From Acidobacteriaceae bacterium (GTDB lineage: Bacteria; Acidobacteriota; Terriglobia; Terriglobales; Acidobacteriaceae): DNA of 64,000 bases. Where the stretch lies: assembly GCA_030041435.1 (NCBI GenBank), contig JASHNW010000085.1, forward strand, positions 115,516 to 179,515, in the 5' to 3' direction. The notes below the pieces were generated by a model. The model was not told where the DNA came from. It ran no database searches and worked only from the letters and a program-made list of their open reading frames with translations. Below are positions 1 to 8,201 of the stretch, one piece after another (within the stretch, counting starts at the first letter, position 1; each line of letters begins with the position of its first letter). Made by a program: the position numbers and the translations under genes.

Positions 1-122
1 AACCCCGCCTTCAGCAGCGACGGAAACACCAGAAAACTCCCGCCACCCGCGACGGAATTCACCATCCCGCCCAGAAACGCCGCAAATGCCAAAAAGATGT
101 AATGGAAGATCGTCGGATGCAC
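1..122 (-). CDS. TauE/SafE-family membrane exporter, N-terminal fragment
   Basis: Only the first ~40 codons lie in the window; the gene runs off the left edge. The visible protein begins with a probable GTG start and contains a hydrophobic helix followed by the glycine-rich sequence FLGGMVNSVAGGGSF. That resembles the first membrane segment and G(x)DSxAGGGG signature of TauE/SafE (DUF81) permeases, which export sulfite, sulfoacetate or related organosulfur anions. The substrate cannot be told from this fragment. It lies 39 bp downstream of the OppF-like ATPase on the same strand, so the two could be cotranscribed, but no functional link between the families is known to me. The start is uncertain because no clear Shine-Dalgarno precedes the GTG. 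Confidence 0.6.
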   Translation of the reverse strand, partial: MHPTIFHYIFLAFAAFLGGMVNSVAGGGSFLVFPSLLKAG

Positions 123-161
123 TGGTTCGATTGTATGAGGTGCGCCGCAGAACACCCGCTT

Positions 162-932
162 CTAACCGGCATTCATCACCGGGGTCGCCGCCACCAGATT
201 CCGCGTGTACGCCTCGCGCGGCGTTTCGCACACCGCGTCGCGGCTCCCGAACTCCACCAGCCTGCCGCCCTTCAGCACCGCGATGTTCGTCGACAAATAC
301 CGCACCAGCGGCATCGAATGCGAGATGAACAGGTACGTCAGCCCAAACTCCCGCTGTAAATCCCGCAGCAGATTCACAATCTGCGCGCCCACGCTCACGT
401 CCAGCGCCGACACCGGCTCGTCCAGCACCAGCATCTCCGGCCTCAGCGCCAGCGCCCGTGCAATGTTAATGCGCTGCCGCTGCCCGCCGGAAAATTCATG
501 CGGGTAGCGACGCATCGCCGCGTCATCCAGCCCCACCTGCCGCAGCAGTTCCTCGCAGCGCCGCCGCCGCTCCGCCCGCCCCACGCGCTCGTGGATGGCC
601 AGCGGCTCTGTCACAATCTGCTCCACGCGCATCCGCGGATTCAGCGCCGCATACGGATCCTGGAACACCGGCTGCATCCGCCGCCGCAGCGGAATCAGCC
701 GGCTCTGCGCTACACCCGTCACCGGCTGCCCGTCGAACGTCACTGACCCCGCCGTCGGCTCCACCAGCCCCAGCACCATCCGCGCAATCGTGCTCTTGCC
801 CGATCCCGACTCGCCCACCAGGCCCAGCGTCTCTCCACGCTCGATCGCGAACCACACATCGTCCACCACGCGAGCCGCATCCGTCCCGCGCCCATAGGTT
901 TTGCTTAGCCCCTCAACAATCAGCAAGGCCAT
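162..932 (-). CDS. Peptide/nickel-type ABC transporter ATP-binding protein (OppF/DppF-like)
   Basis: This 256-residue protein is a complete ABC ATPase. It has Walker A GESGSGKST near residues 39-47, a Q-loop in VFQDPYAALNPRM, the signature SGGQRQRINIARAL and Walker B MLVLDEPVSALDVS, followed by an H-loop histidine (FISHSM). The VFQDPYAALNPR segment and the ending around TPREAYTRNL are typical of the oligopeptide/dipeptide importer branch. It would sit on the cytoplasmic face and power uptake of peptides or similar solutes. It is short for the branch (usually 300-330 residues), because most of the C-terminal oligo_HPY extension is missing. No permease, binding protein or second ATPase is adjacent; the upstream neighbour is divergent pcrA. 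It is therefore an orphan subunit in this window. Confidence 0.85.
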   Translation of the reverse strand: MALLIVEGLSKTYGRGTDAARVVDDVWFAIERGETLGLVGESGSGKSTIARMVLGLVEPTAGSVTFDGQPVTGVAQSRLIPLRRRMQPVFQDPYAALNPRMRVEQIVTEPLAIHERVGRAERRRRCEELLRQVGLDDAAMRRYPHEFSGGQRQRINIARALALRPEMLVLDEPVSALDVSVGAQIVNLLRDLQREFGLTYLFISHSMPLVRYLSTNIAVLKGGRLVEFGSRDAVCETPREAYTRNLVAATPVMNAG

Positions 933-958
933 CTCGCCTGACCGGATTGTAGCCGACC

Positions 959-993
959 AGCTCCCGGCTCCCAGCTACCAGCTCCCAGCTAAA
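959..993. repeat. Heptanucleotide tandem repeat, 5 units (AGCTnCC type)
   Basis: Five consecutive 7-bp units are visible: AGCTCCC, GGCTCCC, AGCTACC, AGCTCCC and AGCTAAA. They fill the short gap between the divergent OppF-like gene and pcrA and end 20 bp before the pcrA TTG start, so they lie in its leader. They belong to the same degenerate heptad family seen at many other gaps in the window. Confidence 0.75.
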
Positions 994-1013
994 ATAGAAG
1001 CTGAGCCGACCCC

Positions 1014-3779
1014 TTGCAGCATCTTCTCGACAAACTCAACCCGCAGCAGCGTGAAGCCGTCGAAGCCGTCGACGGTCCGGTCCTCATCCTCGCCGGCGCC
1101 GGCTCAGGCAAAACGCGCGTCATCGTCCACCGCATCGCGTATCTCATCGACCAGCGTCGCGTCGCCCCCGACTCCATCCTCGCCGTCACCTTTACCAACA
1201 AGGCCGCCGGCGAAATGGCCGAGCGTGTCGATAAACTCATCGGCCACTCCTCGCTCGCGAAACCCCTCATCTCCACCTTCCACTCGTTCTGCGTGCGCCT
1301 GCTCCGCCGCGACATCGAAGTCCTCCGCATCGCTACCCCAGCGAGCCAGCTCGCCGGGGGCCCCGCTTACGAAGGCCTCACCCGCACCTTCGCCATCTAC
1401 GACGAGGCCGATCAGCAGGCCGTGGTCAAAGCCGTTATGCGCCGCATGGGTCTCGACGACAAGCAGCTCACCCCGCGCGTCGTCCTCTCCAAAATCTCCT
1501 GGGCCAAAAACCACAGCATCGATCCTCAGGAGTTTTACCTTCAGTCCTCCGATCCCATCAGCGAGCGCGTCGCGCACATCTTCGAAGGGTATCGCAAGGA
1601 GCTCCGCAAAGCCAACGCTCTCGACTTCGACGATCTTCTGCTCGAAGCCGTCCGCGTCCTCAAGGTCTCCGCCGAAACCCGCGAGCGCTACAACCGCCGC
1701 TATCGTTATCTCCTCATCGACGAGTACCAGGACACCAACCGCCCCCAGTACGAGCTGATGAAGCTGCTCGGCGGCAACCACCAGAACGTCTGCGTGGTCG
1801 GCGACGAGGACCAGAGCATTTATTCCTGGCGCGGCGCCGATATCCGCAACATCCTCGAGTTCGAAAAAGATTTCCCCAACGCGAAAACCGTTCGCCTCGA
1901 GCAGAACTACCGCTCCACGCAGATCATCCTCGAGGCTGCATCGTCCGTCGTCGCGCGCAACCTGCAGCGCAAGGGCAAGCGCCTCTGGACCAGCCGCGAA
2001 GGCGGCGCGCTCATCGGCTACTACGAAGCGCCCGACGGCGAAAACGAAGCCCTCTTCATCGCCGACAGTATTCAGAAATACCTGCGCAAGGCCGACGATC
2101 CCGACGCCGCCAAATGCGCCGTCCTCTACCGCACCAACTCGCAGTCGCGCCTGGTGGAAGAAGCGATGCGCCGCTACGGCATCGCCTACACCATGGTCGG
2201 CGGCTTCTCCTTCTACGAGCGCGCCGAAATCAAGGACCTGCTCAGCTACCTCAAGCTCGTCCAGAATCCCCACGACTCCATCGCGCTGCAGCGCGTCGTC
2301 AACACCCCCGCCCGCGGCATCGGCAAAACGACCCTCGAAACCCTGGAGCGCATCGCTCTCGAAACCGGCTCCAGTCTGTGGACCGCCATCGGCCGCGCTC
2401 TCGACGCCAGGCTGCTCTCCTCGCGCGCGCTCTCCGCCCTCGATGGCTTCCAGCGCATCGTCACGGACGCCCGCGCCATGCTCGCATCGGAACCGGGCGC
2501 TGGCTTCGCCGACAAGCTCGCTGCCGACGTTGCTCCCGGCGCCATCGAAAGCCTGGTCGCCTCCGCCGGGCCCGACACCAGCTTCGAGTTCGGCGAGCAG
2601 GCCACGCTCGCCCTCGTCCACGACAACAGCCAGGACGACTTCAGCGCCGAAGCCGCAGATTCCTTCGATCCCGCCACCTTCAGCGTCTCTGCCGAAGAAC
2701 CGCCCGTCCCCCACGCCGCCGCTCCTGCTTCCGGCGACGCGCCCGACGCATCAGCGCCCGTGGTCGAGGGCTTCCGCGCTCCCGGCGGCGCTGCCACGCT
2801 GCCTGAGCTCATCAAGTTCATCATCGACCGCACCGGCTACATCCGCTCCCTCGAAGAAGAAGGCACGCCGGAAGCCTTCTCCCGCATTGAAAACCTGAAG
2901 GAACTCGCCAACGCCGCTCAGGACGCGCAGGAACGCGGCGAAACCCTCCCCGAATTCCTCGACCACGCCGCCCTCGTCAGCGACGCCGACCAATACGACC
3001 CCGAATCCCGCGTCACCCTCATGACTCTCCACGCTGCCAAGGGCCTCGAGTTTCCCCTCGTCGTCCTCGCCGGCCTGGAAGAAGGCCTCTTCCCGCATTC
3101 GCGGACCCTCAACGATCCGCCGCAGATGGAAGAGGAGCGCCGCCTCTGCTACGTCGGCCTCACCCGCGCCATGGACGCGCTCGTCCTCACCCGCGCCCGC
3201 TACCGCCGCCGCTATGGCAACGACATGCCGGAGCCCACCGTCCCTTCGCGCTTTCTCGCCGAGATCCCGCAGCAGCTCCTCGAAGACCTGAGCGGTGGAC
3301 GCAACCGCGCCACATCCTGGGGAGGCTACGCCGCCGCGGCCACCGAATCCCCCTCGCGCTTCGGTCACAGTCACAGTGACGAATTCACCAGCCGCCACTA
3401 TAGTTACGAGGACGAAGACCAGAGCGCAACCAGCCGCCACCCTGGCGGCACCGTGCCCGCACGCACCCGCCTCATCCATGCGCCGGCGGCGACGAGAGGC
3501 GGCGTCCCAGCCAAGGGCGATTCCGTCGACAACATCGCCCGCTTCTTCTCCGGCCGCGGCAATGTTCCCGCAAAGCCGGCCCGCCCCAAACTCGACGTTC
3601 CCGAGCCCACGGGCGCCAAGGGATTCAAAAGCGGCCAGCGCGTGCGCCATCCCAAATACGGCGAAGGCATCGTCTTCCGCCGCGAAGGCGAAGGCGACGA
3701 CGCAAAAATTACGGTTCAGTTTCCAGGCGTAGGCGTGAAAAAGCTGGTCGAGAAATTCGCCAACCTCGAACGCCTCTGA
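1014..3779 (+). CDS. pcrA: ATP-dependent DNA helicase UvrD/PcrA
   Basis: This 921-residue superfamily 1A helicase unwinds DNA 3'-5' in nucleotide excision and mismatch repair and removes RecA or stalled RNA polymerase. Visible motifs are the Q-motif region LNPQQREAV, Walker A AGAGSGKT (27-34), motif II LIDEYQDTN (about 235), motif III QSIYSWRGAD, motif IV QNYRS, motif V TLHAAKGLEF and motif VI YVGLTRAMD. The C-terminus has the Tudor-like VRHPKYGEG...ITVQFPG segment of PcrA/UvrD that contacts RNA polymerase. A low-complexity, Asp/Ala/Pro-rich stretch of roughly 80 residues (about 515-595) interrupts the 2B subdomain, and a second one precedes the Tudor-like domain, explaining a length above the usual 720-750. 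The start is a TTG, chosen because the conserved N-terminus begins there; the Shine-Dalgarno is weak. Confidence 0.96.
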   Translation: MQHLLDKLNPQQREAVEAVDGPVLILAGAGSGKTRVIVHRIAYLIDQRRVAPDSILAVTFTNKAAGEMAERVDKLIGHSSLAKPLISTFHSFCVRLLRRDIEVLRIATPASQLAGGPAYEGLTRTFAIYDEADQQAVVKAVMRRMGLDDKQLTPRVVLSKISWAKNHSIDPQEFYLQSSDPISERVAHIFEGYRKELRKANALDFDDLLLEAVRVLKVSAETRERYNRRYRYLLIDEYQDTNRPQYELMKLLGGNHQNVCVVGDEDQSIYSWRGADIRNILEFEKDFPNAKTVRLEQNYRSTQIILEAASSVVARNLQRKGKRLWTSREGGALIGYYEAPDGENEALFIADSIQKYLRKADDPDAAKCAVLYRTNSQSRLVEEAMRRYGIAYTMVGGFSFYERAEIKDLLSYLKLVQNPHDSIALQRVVNTPARGIGKTTLETLERIALETGSSLWTAIGRALDARLLSSRALSALDGFQRIVTDARAMLASEPGAGFADKLAADVAPGAIESLVASAGPDTSFEFGEQATLALVHDNSQDDFSAEAADSFDPATFSVSAEEPPVPHAAAPASGDAPDASAPVVEGFRAPGGAATLPELIKFIIDRTGYIRSLEEEGTPEAFSRIENLKELANAAQDAQERGETLPEFLDHAALVSDADQYDPESRVTLMTLHAAKGLEFPLVVLAGLEEGLFPHSRTLNDPPQMEEERRLCYVGLTRAMDALVLTRARYRRRYGNDMPEPTVPSRFLAEIPQQLLEDLSGGRNRATSWGGYAAAATESPSRFGHSHSDEFTSRHYSYEDEDQSATSRHPGGTVPARTRLIHAPAATRGGVPAKGDSVDNIARFFSGRGNVPAKPARPKLDVPEPTGAKGFKSGQRVRHPKYGEGIVFRREGEGDDAKITVQFPGVGVKKLVEKFANLERL

Positions 3780-3794
3780 CGCGCCCTCTCCGCG

Positions 3795-5447
3795 TTACAG
3801 GCTGCCCGCTTTTGCAGCCGTCACGGTGCTCGAAGACAGAAAGCTCTTCGCGTGGGCCAGTTCGGGTCGCGTGGTGTGCTCGCCGTTGCGAGTCGACTGC
3901 AGCAGCGCCGCAAAATATTCCGCAGCCGCCCTCTTGTTCCCCGCTTCCTCCGCCGCCATGCCCGCGTGGTAGAGCCCGTTGAATCGTTTCGGGCTCAGCC
4001 GCAGCGCCACGCGATACTCCGCCAGCGCCTGCTGCGGCTGGTGCAGAGCCAGCAGCATGTCGCCCAGCATCTCGCGCGCCGGAATATCCACTTCCCCCTG
4101 CCCCACTTTGTACTGCAGGTCCGCGGCCTCGCGCATACTCTTCAGCGCGCCATCCTGGTCGCCCGCTGCAAAGCTCGCCCACGCCGCAATCTCGCTGCGT
4201 TCGATCTGCGCCCCTGTCGAGTCCGCTTCATACGCATGCCGGCCCTTCCGCACCTCCGCCATCAGCGCGTCGAACTGCGCCAGATCGTTCTGCGCCGCAG
4301 CAGCCTGCCGCAGATGCCCATCCGCAATCGCGCGCGCCCACCACGTCATCGCCGCATTCTCCGGCAGCGCGCCCGCAACCGGCTCCAGCGCCGCTGCCGC
4401 CTTCCAGTCGCGCATCTCCAGCGCGTAAAACACCGGAAATTTCGTGCGATAGTACGCACCCATATCGTCCATGTAACTCCGGCCCATACCCCGCATCGCA
4501 ACAATCTTATCCAGCACCGCCGCGCTCTCTGCCAGCACCGCCTTCGCTTTCGCGTCCTGCCCGCTCTGCAGGTACGCGTACATCAGGAAGTCGTACGAAT
4601 GCGGCTCGTCCATGATGCCGCTCTCGTGCCGCGCCTCCGCCGCCTCCGAAGCCCGAATCGATCCCAGCTGCGCCGTGATGTCCTCCGGCCACATCCCCAG
4701 CCGCGCAAAGATGTGTCCCGACATGTGCACCGCGTGCGGACCTGACGCCGCCACCGTCCCGTATCTCTCCGCCGCCGCCAGCCCGTCCTTCGCCATCGCC
4801 GGATTGTCGCAGGCGTGAATGGTGTAATGGATCAGCCCGGGATGATCCGGATACTGCGCAAACAGCGGCCTCAGCACCGCCATCGCCTTGTGCTCCTGCG
4901 TCAGGCTGGTGTCGTTGGGAGCCTCCGCCGCCAGCAGCGACAGCGCGTAGAATGCCCCCGCATCCACGTCGTCCGGGTAATTCCTGTAGAGCCTGCCCAT
5001 CGCCGCCGAGTAAGCCGTCACGCGCGTCATAAAGTCTGCCCGCCCAGGCTTGTAGAAATCCGCCAGCGCCGCGATGTACTCTCGCTCCCGCTCCGTTTTG
5101 GCGCCCAGCGACTGCGCCTTCTGCATCTCGGTCCAGCCCAGTTGCATGTCGCCTGCATCCGGACGATCCCAGATCTGGTGAAACCCGCTCATTGCGATGC
5201 CCCAGTGCGCCATCGCGCAACTCGGGTCGGCCTGCGCAATCCGCTCAAACTGCGGCCCGGCCTCCGCGTACCAGAAGTCGTGCAGCAGTGCGACTCCCCG
5301 GTTGAACGAAACCTGCACCTGCGGCGCGCACGAAACAGCAAACGAAACCGTCCCCAGCCGCTCACCGTTCATCGGCGATGCAGGAGAAGTTTGTGCAGTG
5401 GCAACCGCCGCGCCGGCGGCGAAGAGAAGAATCACAGAGGCTTTCAT
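3795..5447 (-). CDS. Exported tetratricopeptide-repeat protein
   Basis: The protein is about 550 residues long. The start MKASVILLFAAGAAVATAQT gives a clear Sec signal peptide; ten upstream codons in the same frame are ignored because they would bury it. The body is helical with TPR-like pairs, for example AAERYGTVAASGPHAVHMSGHIF in the middle and a clear repeat near the C-terminus (LGDMLLALHQPQQALAEYRVAL). The histidine-containing segments PGLIHYTIHACD and GPHAVHMSGHIF recur in acidobacterial proteins annotated only as TPR proteins. A periplasmic scaffold or binding role is likely; no enzyme motif is recognised. It is convergent with pcrA, with 15 bp between the stops, and is probably monocistronic. 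Confidence 0.75.
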   Translation of the reverse strand: MKASVILLFAAGAAVATAQTSPASPMNGERLGTVSFAVSCAPQVQVSFNRGVALLHDFWYAEAGPQFERIAQADPSCAMAHWGIAMSGFHQIWDRPDAGDMQLGWTEMQKAQSLGAKTEREREYIAALADFYKPGRADFMTRVTAYSAAMGRLYRNYPDDVDAGAFYALSLLAAEAPNDTSLTQEHKAMAVLRPLFAQYPDHPGLIHYTIHACDNPAMAKDGLAAAERYGTVAASGPHAVHMSGHIFARLGMWPEDITAQLGSIRASEAAEARHESGIMDEPHSYDFLMYAYLQSGQDAKAKAVLAESAAVLDKIVAMRGMGRSYMDDMGAYYRTKFPVFYALEMRDWKAAAALEPVAGALPENAAMTWWARAIADGHLRQAAAAQNDLAQFDALMAEVRKGRHAYEADSTGAQIERSEIAAWASFAAGDQDGALKSMREAADLQYKVGQGEVDIPAREMLGDMLLALHQPQQALAEYRVALRLSPKRFNGLYHAGMAAEEAGNKRAAAEYFAALLQSTRNGEHTTRPELAHAKSFLSSSTVTAAKAGSL

Positions 5448-5590
5448 GTGGAAGGCATTATAGCCGTCCCATCCCACCCCACGCTCCGCCCAATCGGCAC
5501 TGAGTCAGCTTCCGGTCTGGCAACGATCCGCCCGGAACAAGTCGATGAGCGCTAAGCCTTGAAGTCAACCGTCGAAATTGACGATTCGCT

Positions 5591-5727
5591 GAACACTAGC
5601 CGACATTTCAGTACCTAACGCCTCACTGAGACCATTCCGGCAGCCCAAAGCACAAGTCCGACATGGCCGTTCTACGGCCAAGTGGATTGGATTTGTAAAC
5701 ACTCGCCAACTCTTCAGTACCTAAGCG
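5591..5727. repeat. Imperfect ~31-bp direct repeat pair downstream of foreign-looking cassette
   Basis: Two copies, at about 5591-5621 and 5697-5727, share the core TTCAGTACCTAA (5607-5618 and 5713-5724) and most flanking bases. Between them is a small hairpin GGCCGT-tct-ACGGCC (5665-5679). The pair lies in the 340-bp gap just beyond the 3' end of the zinc-ribbon/HEPN-like cassette. The copies could be boundary (attachment-like) sequences or leftovers of an insertion; no second copy was noticed on the far side of the cassette. The rest of the gap 5448-5784 shows nothing recognisable. Confidence 0.45.
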
Positions 5728-5784
5728 CGCCCCTTCTGCGTTGCGCCTTGGGGAACCTCCTGTCTGTCCCCGTGTTCCCCTAAC

Positions 5785-6576
5785 TTAGACCTTGAGTGAC
5801 GGGATGATCTTCTCGATCACTCTCTTCTGGCCTCTCGGTGTGAGCGCCAATTCTCCAGGAGTCGTTGTGACTCGAATCTCATTGGCCCTCGTCAAACGAG
5901 ATATGGCAGTGTCGACTGCCTGGGGGGTATTGTTCTTCGCCTGTGCACGGAGCATGTCACGCTGCAGTCGGTTCCCATCAGCGTGATTGAGAAGCAGCAG
6001 AATCTCAACTGGAGCACTCACCGAATCGTCGAGCACGAGCGGGACTCCGTCCAACTCATGAATGAGGGAGTACTCAAGCTGAACTATCTGCGCAATTGTC
6101 GCAGCGATTATCTCCTTGTCCTTCTTCCAGGCGAGACGGAGAAACTCGGCAAACAACCATTTACCCGCATGCACGATCAGCATGGAGTCCATGAAGTCGG
6201 CTTTGTAGTGCGGAGAGATGTGGACTGAGCCTCGCGAGGACCGGAACTTGTAAACAAGGCCGATCGCTTTGCACATGTGCAGTCGATCAGGCTGCTGCAG
6301 ATTATGCTGACGCTGGGGCTGTGGTGGATCATCCTCGATCTTCTCGCACAGTTCTTTCGGCAACTGGCTGTGTGTCACCGTTCCAGAATCCATCTGGTGT
6401 ACGGCCCGCGCAACCGCTTCGCAGAGGCGTCCGCCATCCAATTCGGTCGGCTGCCAATCACCGGCGAGAAACCGCTGCTGCATCTCGACATAGCTTGTGA
6501 CTACGGCGTCAGCAAGGGTCTGATCGATGATTTTGGACAGTTCGGTGATCAACTGCGCGGAGGTTAGAGGTTTCAT
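5785..6576 (-). CDS. HEPN-like protein with C-terminal winged-helix-like region
   Basis: No named family is recognised with certainty for this 263-residue protein. Residues 95-150 (hydrophobic helix, then FRSSRGSVHISPH, then MDSMLIVHAGKWLFAEFLRLAW) resemble the Abi_C-type domain of abortive-infection proteins. Arg112 and His119 fit the R-x(4-6)-H pattern of HEPN ribonucleases. The last ~75 residues (VEILLLLNH...AVDTAISRLTRANEIRV...LTPRGQKRV) look like a winged-helix DNA-binding fold. The start overlaps the stop of the upstream zinc-ribbon gene (ATGA), so the two are translationally coupled. Base composition is visibly more AT-rich than the neighbours, which suggests transfer. A toxin or antiphage effector, or its regulator, is an inference only. 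Confidence 0.55.
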   Translation of the reverse strand: MKPLTSAQLITELSKIIDQTLADAVVTSYVEMQQRFLAGDWQPTELDGGRLCEAVARAVHQMDSGTVTHSQLPKELCEKIEDDPPQPQRQHNLQQPDRLHMCKAIGLVYKFRSSRGSVHISPHYKADFMDSMLIVHAGKWLFAEFLRLAWKKDKEIIAATIAQIVQLEYSLIHELDGVPLVLDDSVSAPVEILLLLNHADGNRLQRDMLRAQAKNNTPQAVDTAISRLTRANEIRVTTTPGELALTPRGQKRVIEKIIPSLKV

Positions 6577-7460
6577 CCCTTCTTCTTGGCTCTCTTCCTC
6601 ACGTGATAGCTGTCACGATTCCATGTCTCTGGCACGTTTGGGTCCAGAGCATCGTTCAATGCCTTCTTCGCTTCCTCCCGCCCCCCTGCAAGCAGCTTGA
6701 CGCGATCATCTCCATCCTTCGCATAGCCAATGTGCTTAGCCAACCACCGAAGTGTATTCCCGCTGGCGTCCATTGCCTTCGCTGATTTCAGGAAAGCGCG
6801 TAGATCAGTATCGAGAGCGGATGTGCGACCATCGCACTCGTGCGCGTACAGGTAGAGATATGTCATGCGTCGCGTGTAGTCGGCAAAGTTCTTGGCTTTC
6901 ACGCGATTGTCAGCGACCTCGAAGGTATCGCCTTTCGGCACCAGGATGCGATGGATTCGTTCGCTGTCAGGGCTTGGCGGCTTGGCTGCCGAACCGTTCA
7001 AGGTCGGAGGAGGGGGAGGGGAAGGAGGAGGAGTCTCCTGTGCCTGTTGCCCGGCGGTTAATCCTTTAATCCCATCCAGAAGCGGAGTCTCCTCGGCATT
7101 GTGACGGTGCAATGTGGCTGCGGGCCTAGTTGCATCGCGTCGGACGAACAACTCTCCGAACACGTCACCGAGGCTCTGCATCGCCTCGTCCGTCAACGAC
7201 GCCTCACAGACACGCGAATTGCGATCCTCTCGGTAGCTCAGTGTGTTTCGATTGGCCGCCAGTGCGGCAGGGGCTGATGCTGTGGCTCCGACGGCGTCGA
7301 CCCCCTCTGGCCGCTCGCCTACCCGCGCACCACATTCAACGCAGGCCACGGCATCTTTCTCAAGGAGCGCCTTGCACGCCAGGCATTTCCCTTGGTTGCC
7401 ACATGCCTTACAGAAACATCCTCTTTCGGACAGGAGAGTACCGCAAGCAGGGCAGTGCAT
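6573..7460 (-). CDS. Multi-zinc-ribbon protein, partner of the HEPN-like gene
   Basis: This 295-residue protein opens with at least four CxxC pairs (3/6, 17/20, 26/29, 40/43; an extra Cys at 15), i.e. two double-zinc-ribbon knuckles. A variable linker follows, including a poly-proline tract near residues 145-152. The C-terminal ~130 residues are charged and helical (AKNFADYTRRMTYLYLYAHE and ALDPNVPETWN are distinctive). The C-terminal domain is not recognised. The start is supported by a GAGGA Shine-Dalgarno six bases upstream, and its stop overlaps the ATG of the next gene by four bases. An AT-rich leader lies at 7461-7500. Together with the HEPN-like partner it forms a compact two-gene unit unlike the surrounding housekeeping genes in composition. 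Confidence 0.6.
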   Translation of the reverse strand: MHCPACGTLLSERGCFCKACGNQGKCLACKALLEKDAVACVECGARVGERPEGVDAVGATASAPAALAANRNTLSYREDRNSRVCEASLTDEAMQSLGDVFGELFVRRDATRPAATLHRHNAEETPLLDGIKGLTAGQQAQETPPPSPPPPPTLNGSAAKPPSPDSERIHRILVPKGDTFEVADNRVKAKNFADYTRRMTYLYLYAHECDGRTSALDTDLRAFLKSAKAMDASGNTLRWLAKHIGYAKDGDDRVKLLAGGREEAKKALNDALDPNVPETWNRDSYHVRKRAKKKG

Positions 7461-7939
7461 TATAGGTCCTCAACTCTGAATTGATTAGATAAATGATAAT
7501 CCTCCCGGTGTTCATGCCCTCTCAAAGAATTTCAGGCCTCATTTCCCCGCGCAACGGCCGGAATCCAGGTAGCTAACAGCACTCCGACTGACAAGTGTCC
7601 CCCATTGACGCGGGGCGACGGCTGCTGGCGTGAGGAACCTTGGAAAATTCAGAAATCCAGGGACGGACGGTGCGTTCCTCATCCTGAGCCCCGCGAAATG
7701 GCGACCGACCGCAATTAGCCCTCATAAACGCGCTTCTCGCAAGCGAATTGCTCTCCTCGATGAGCGAAAAATCGCCGCGTCGCTCACCGACCTGCTCTGG
7801 CGGTTGCACAGCTGCACGGAAATCGTCCCATCGCCGACCCTCCCCGCCCAGTTCCCATTCCCCTCCCTTCCGCTTTAATCTATTAGCTGTACCAAATCAT
7901 TTGCAGAAAGCGCGCTGCCCCACGGCAGCCAGGATTCTC
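7461..7939. other. Intergenic region, mostly featureless
   Basis: The first ~40 bases are AT-rich (AATTGATTAGATAAATGATAA) and probably hold the promoter of the zinc-ribbon gene on the minus strand. Short open frames exist on both strands between 7570 and 7880, but none has a Shine-Dalgarno, a recognisable motif or gene-like codon use. Nothing else was seen. Confidence 0.4.
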
Positions 7940-8095
7940 ATGGCCAATACGAAGTCCACGACCGACAAGGCAGAACGCAAGAAGATCAAACGCACGGCCC
8001 GCAAAAAGGCCGCCCCCAAAGCGAAGCGCACCACCCCCCGCGGCTCGCTGAAGAAAAAGGTGAAGAAGCTCGTCCGCGGCCAGAGCAAGCGCTAG
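7940..8095 (+). CDS. Small lysine-rich, histone H1-like basic protein
   Basis: The 51-residue protein has roughly 40% Lys/Arg and many Ala/Thr residues, with KAERKKIKRTARKKAAPKAK followed by a short Gly-Ser linker and another basic tail. It has the composition of eukaryotic H1 tails and bacterial Hc1/AlgP-type nucleoid proteins, so nucleic-acid binding is the natural expectation; no defined fold is visible. The ATG was chosen over longer in-frame starts because AGGA sits five bases before it and the upstream frame is not protein-like. A hairpin at 8122-8150 follows and may end the transcript. Confidence 0.7.
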   Translation: MANTKSTTDKAERKKIKRTARKKAAPKAKRTTPRGSLKKKVKKLVRGQSKR

Positions 8096-8121
8096 CTGCC
8101 GCAGCCCGCCCAAATTCATCG

Positions 8122-8150
8122 GGACTGGCGAAATGCCCTTTCGCCAGTCT
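8122..8150 (+). terminator. Hairpin after the basic-protein gene
   Basis: GACTGGCGAA pairs with TTCGCCAGTC around a 7-base loop (10-11 bp stem). There is no T-run after it, so it may be a transcript-end stabiliser or attenuator rather than a classic intrinsic terminator. Its loop contains the ATG at 8133, which argues against that ATG as the start of the following permease gene. Confidence 0.5.
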
Positions 8151-8201
8151 CCACCGTCCGTTACACTCTCTCCAATCCCATCTTCCTGGCAGGAGCCGTC
8201 G

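Noticed and set aside
1104..2714. 536-codon open frame antisense to pcrA
   Set aside because: It has high GC-driven openness only; its translation is Gly/Val/Glu-rich without motifs, and pcrA motifs on the other strand are unmistakable.
7573..7878. Short open frames of 78-82 codons on both strands
   Set aside because: No start signals, no motifs, and overlapping on opposite strands.
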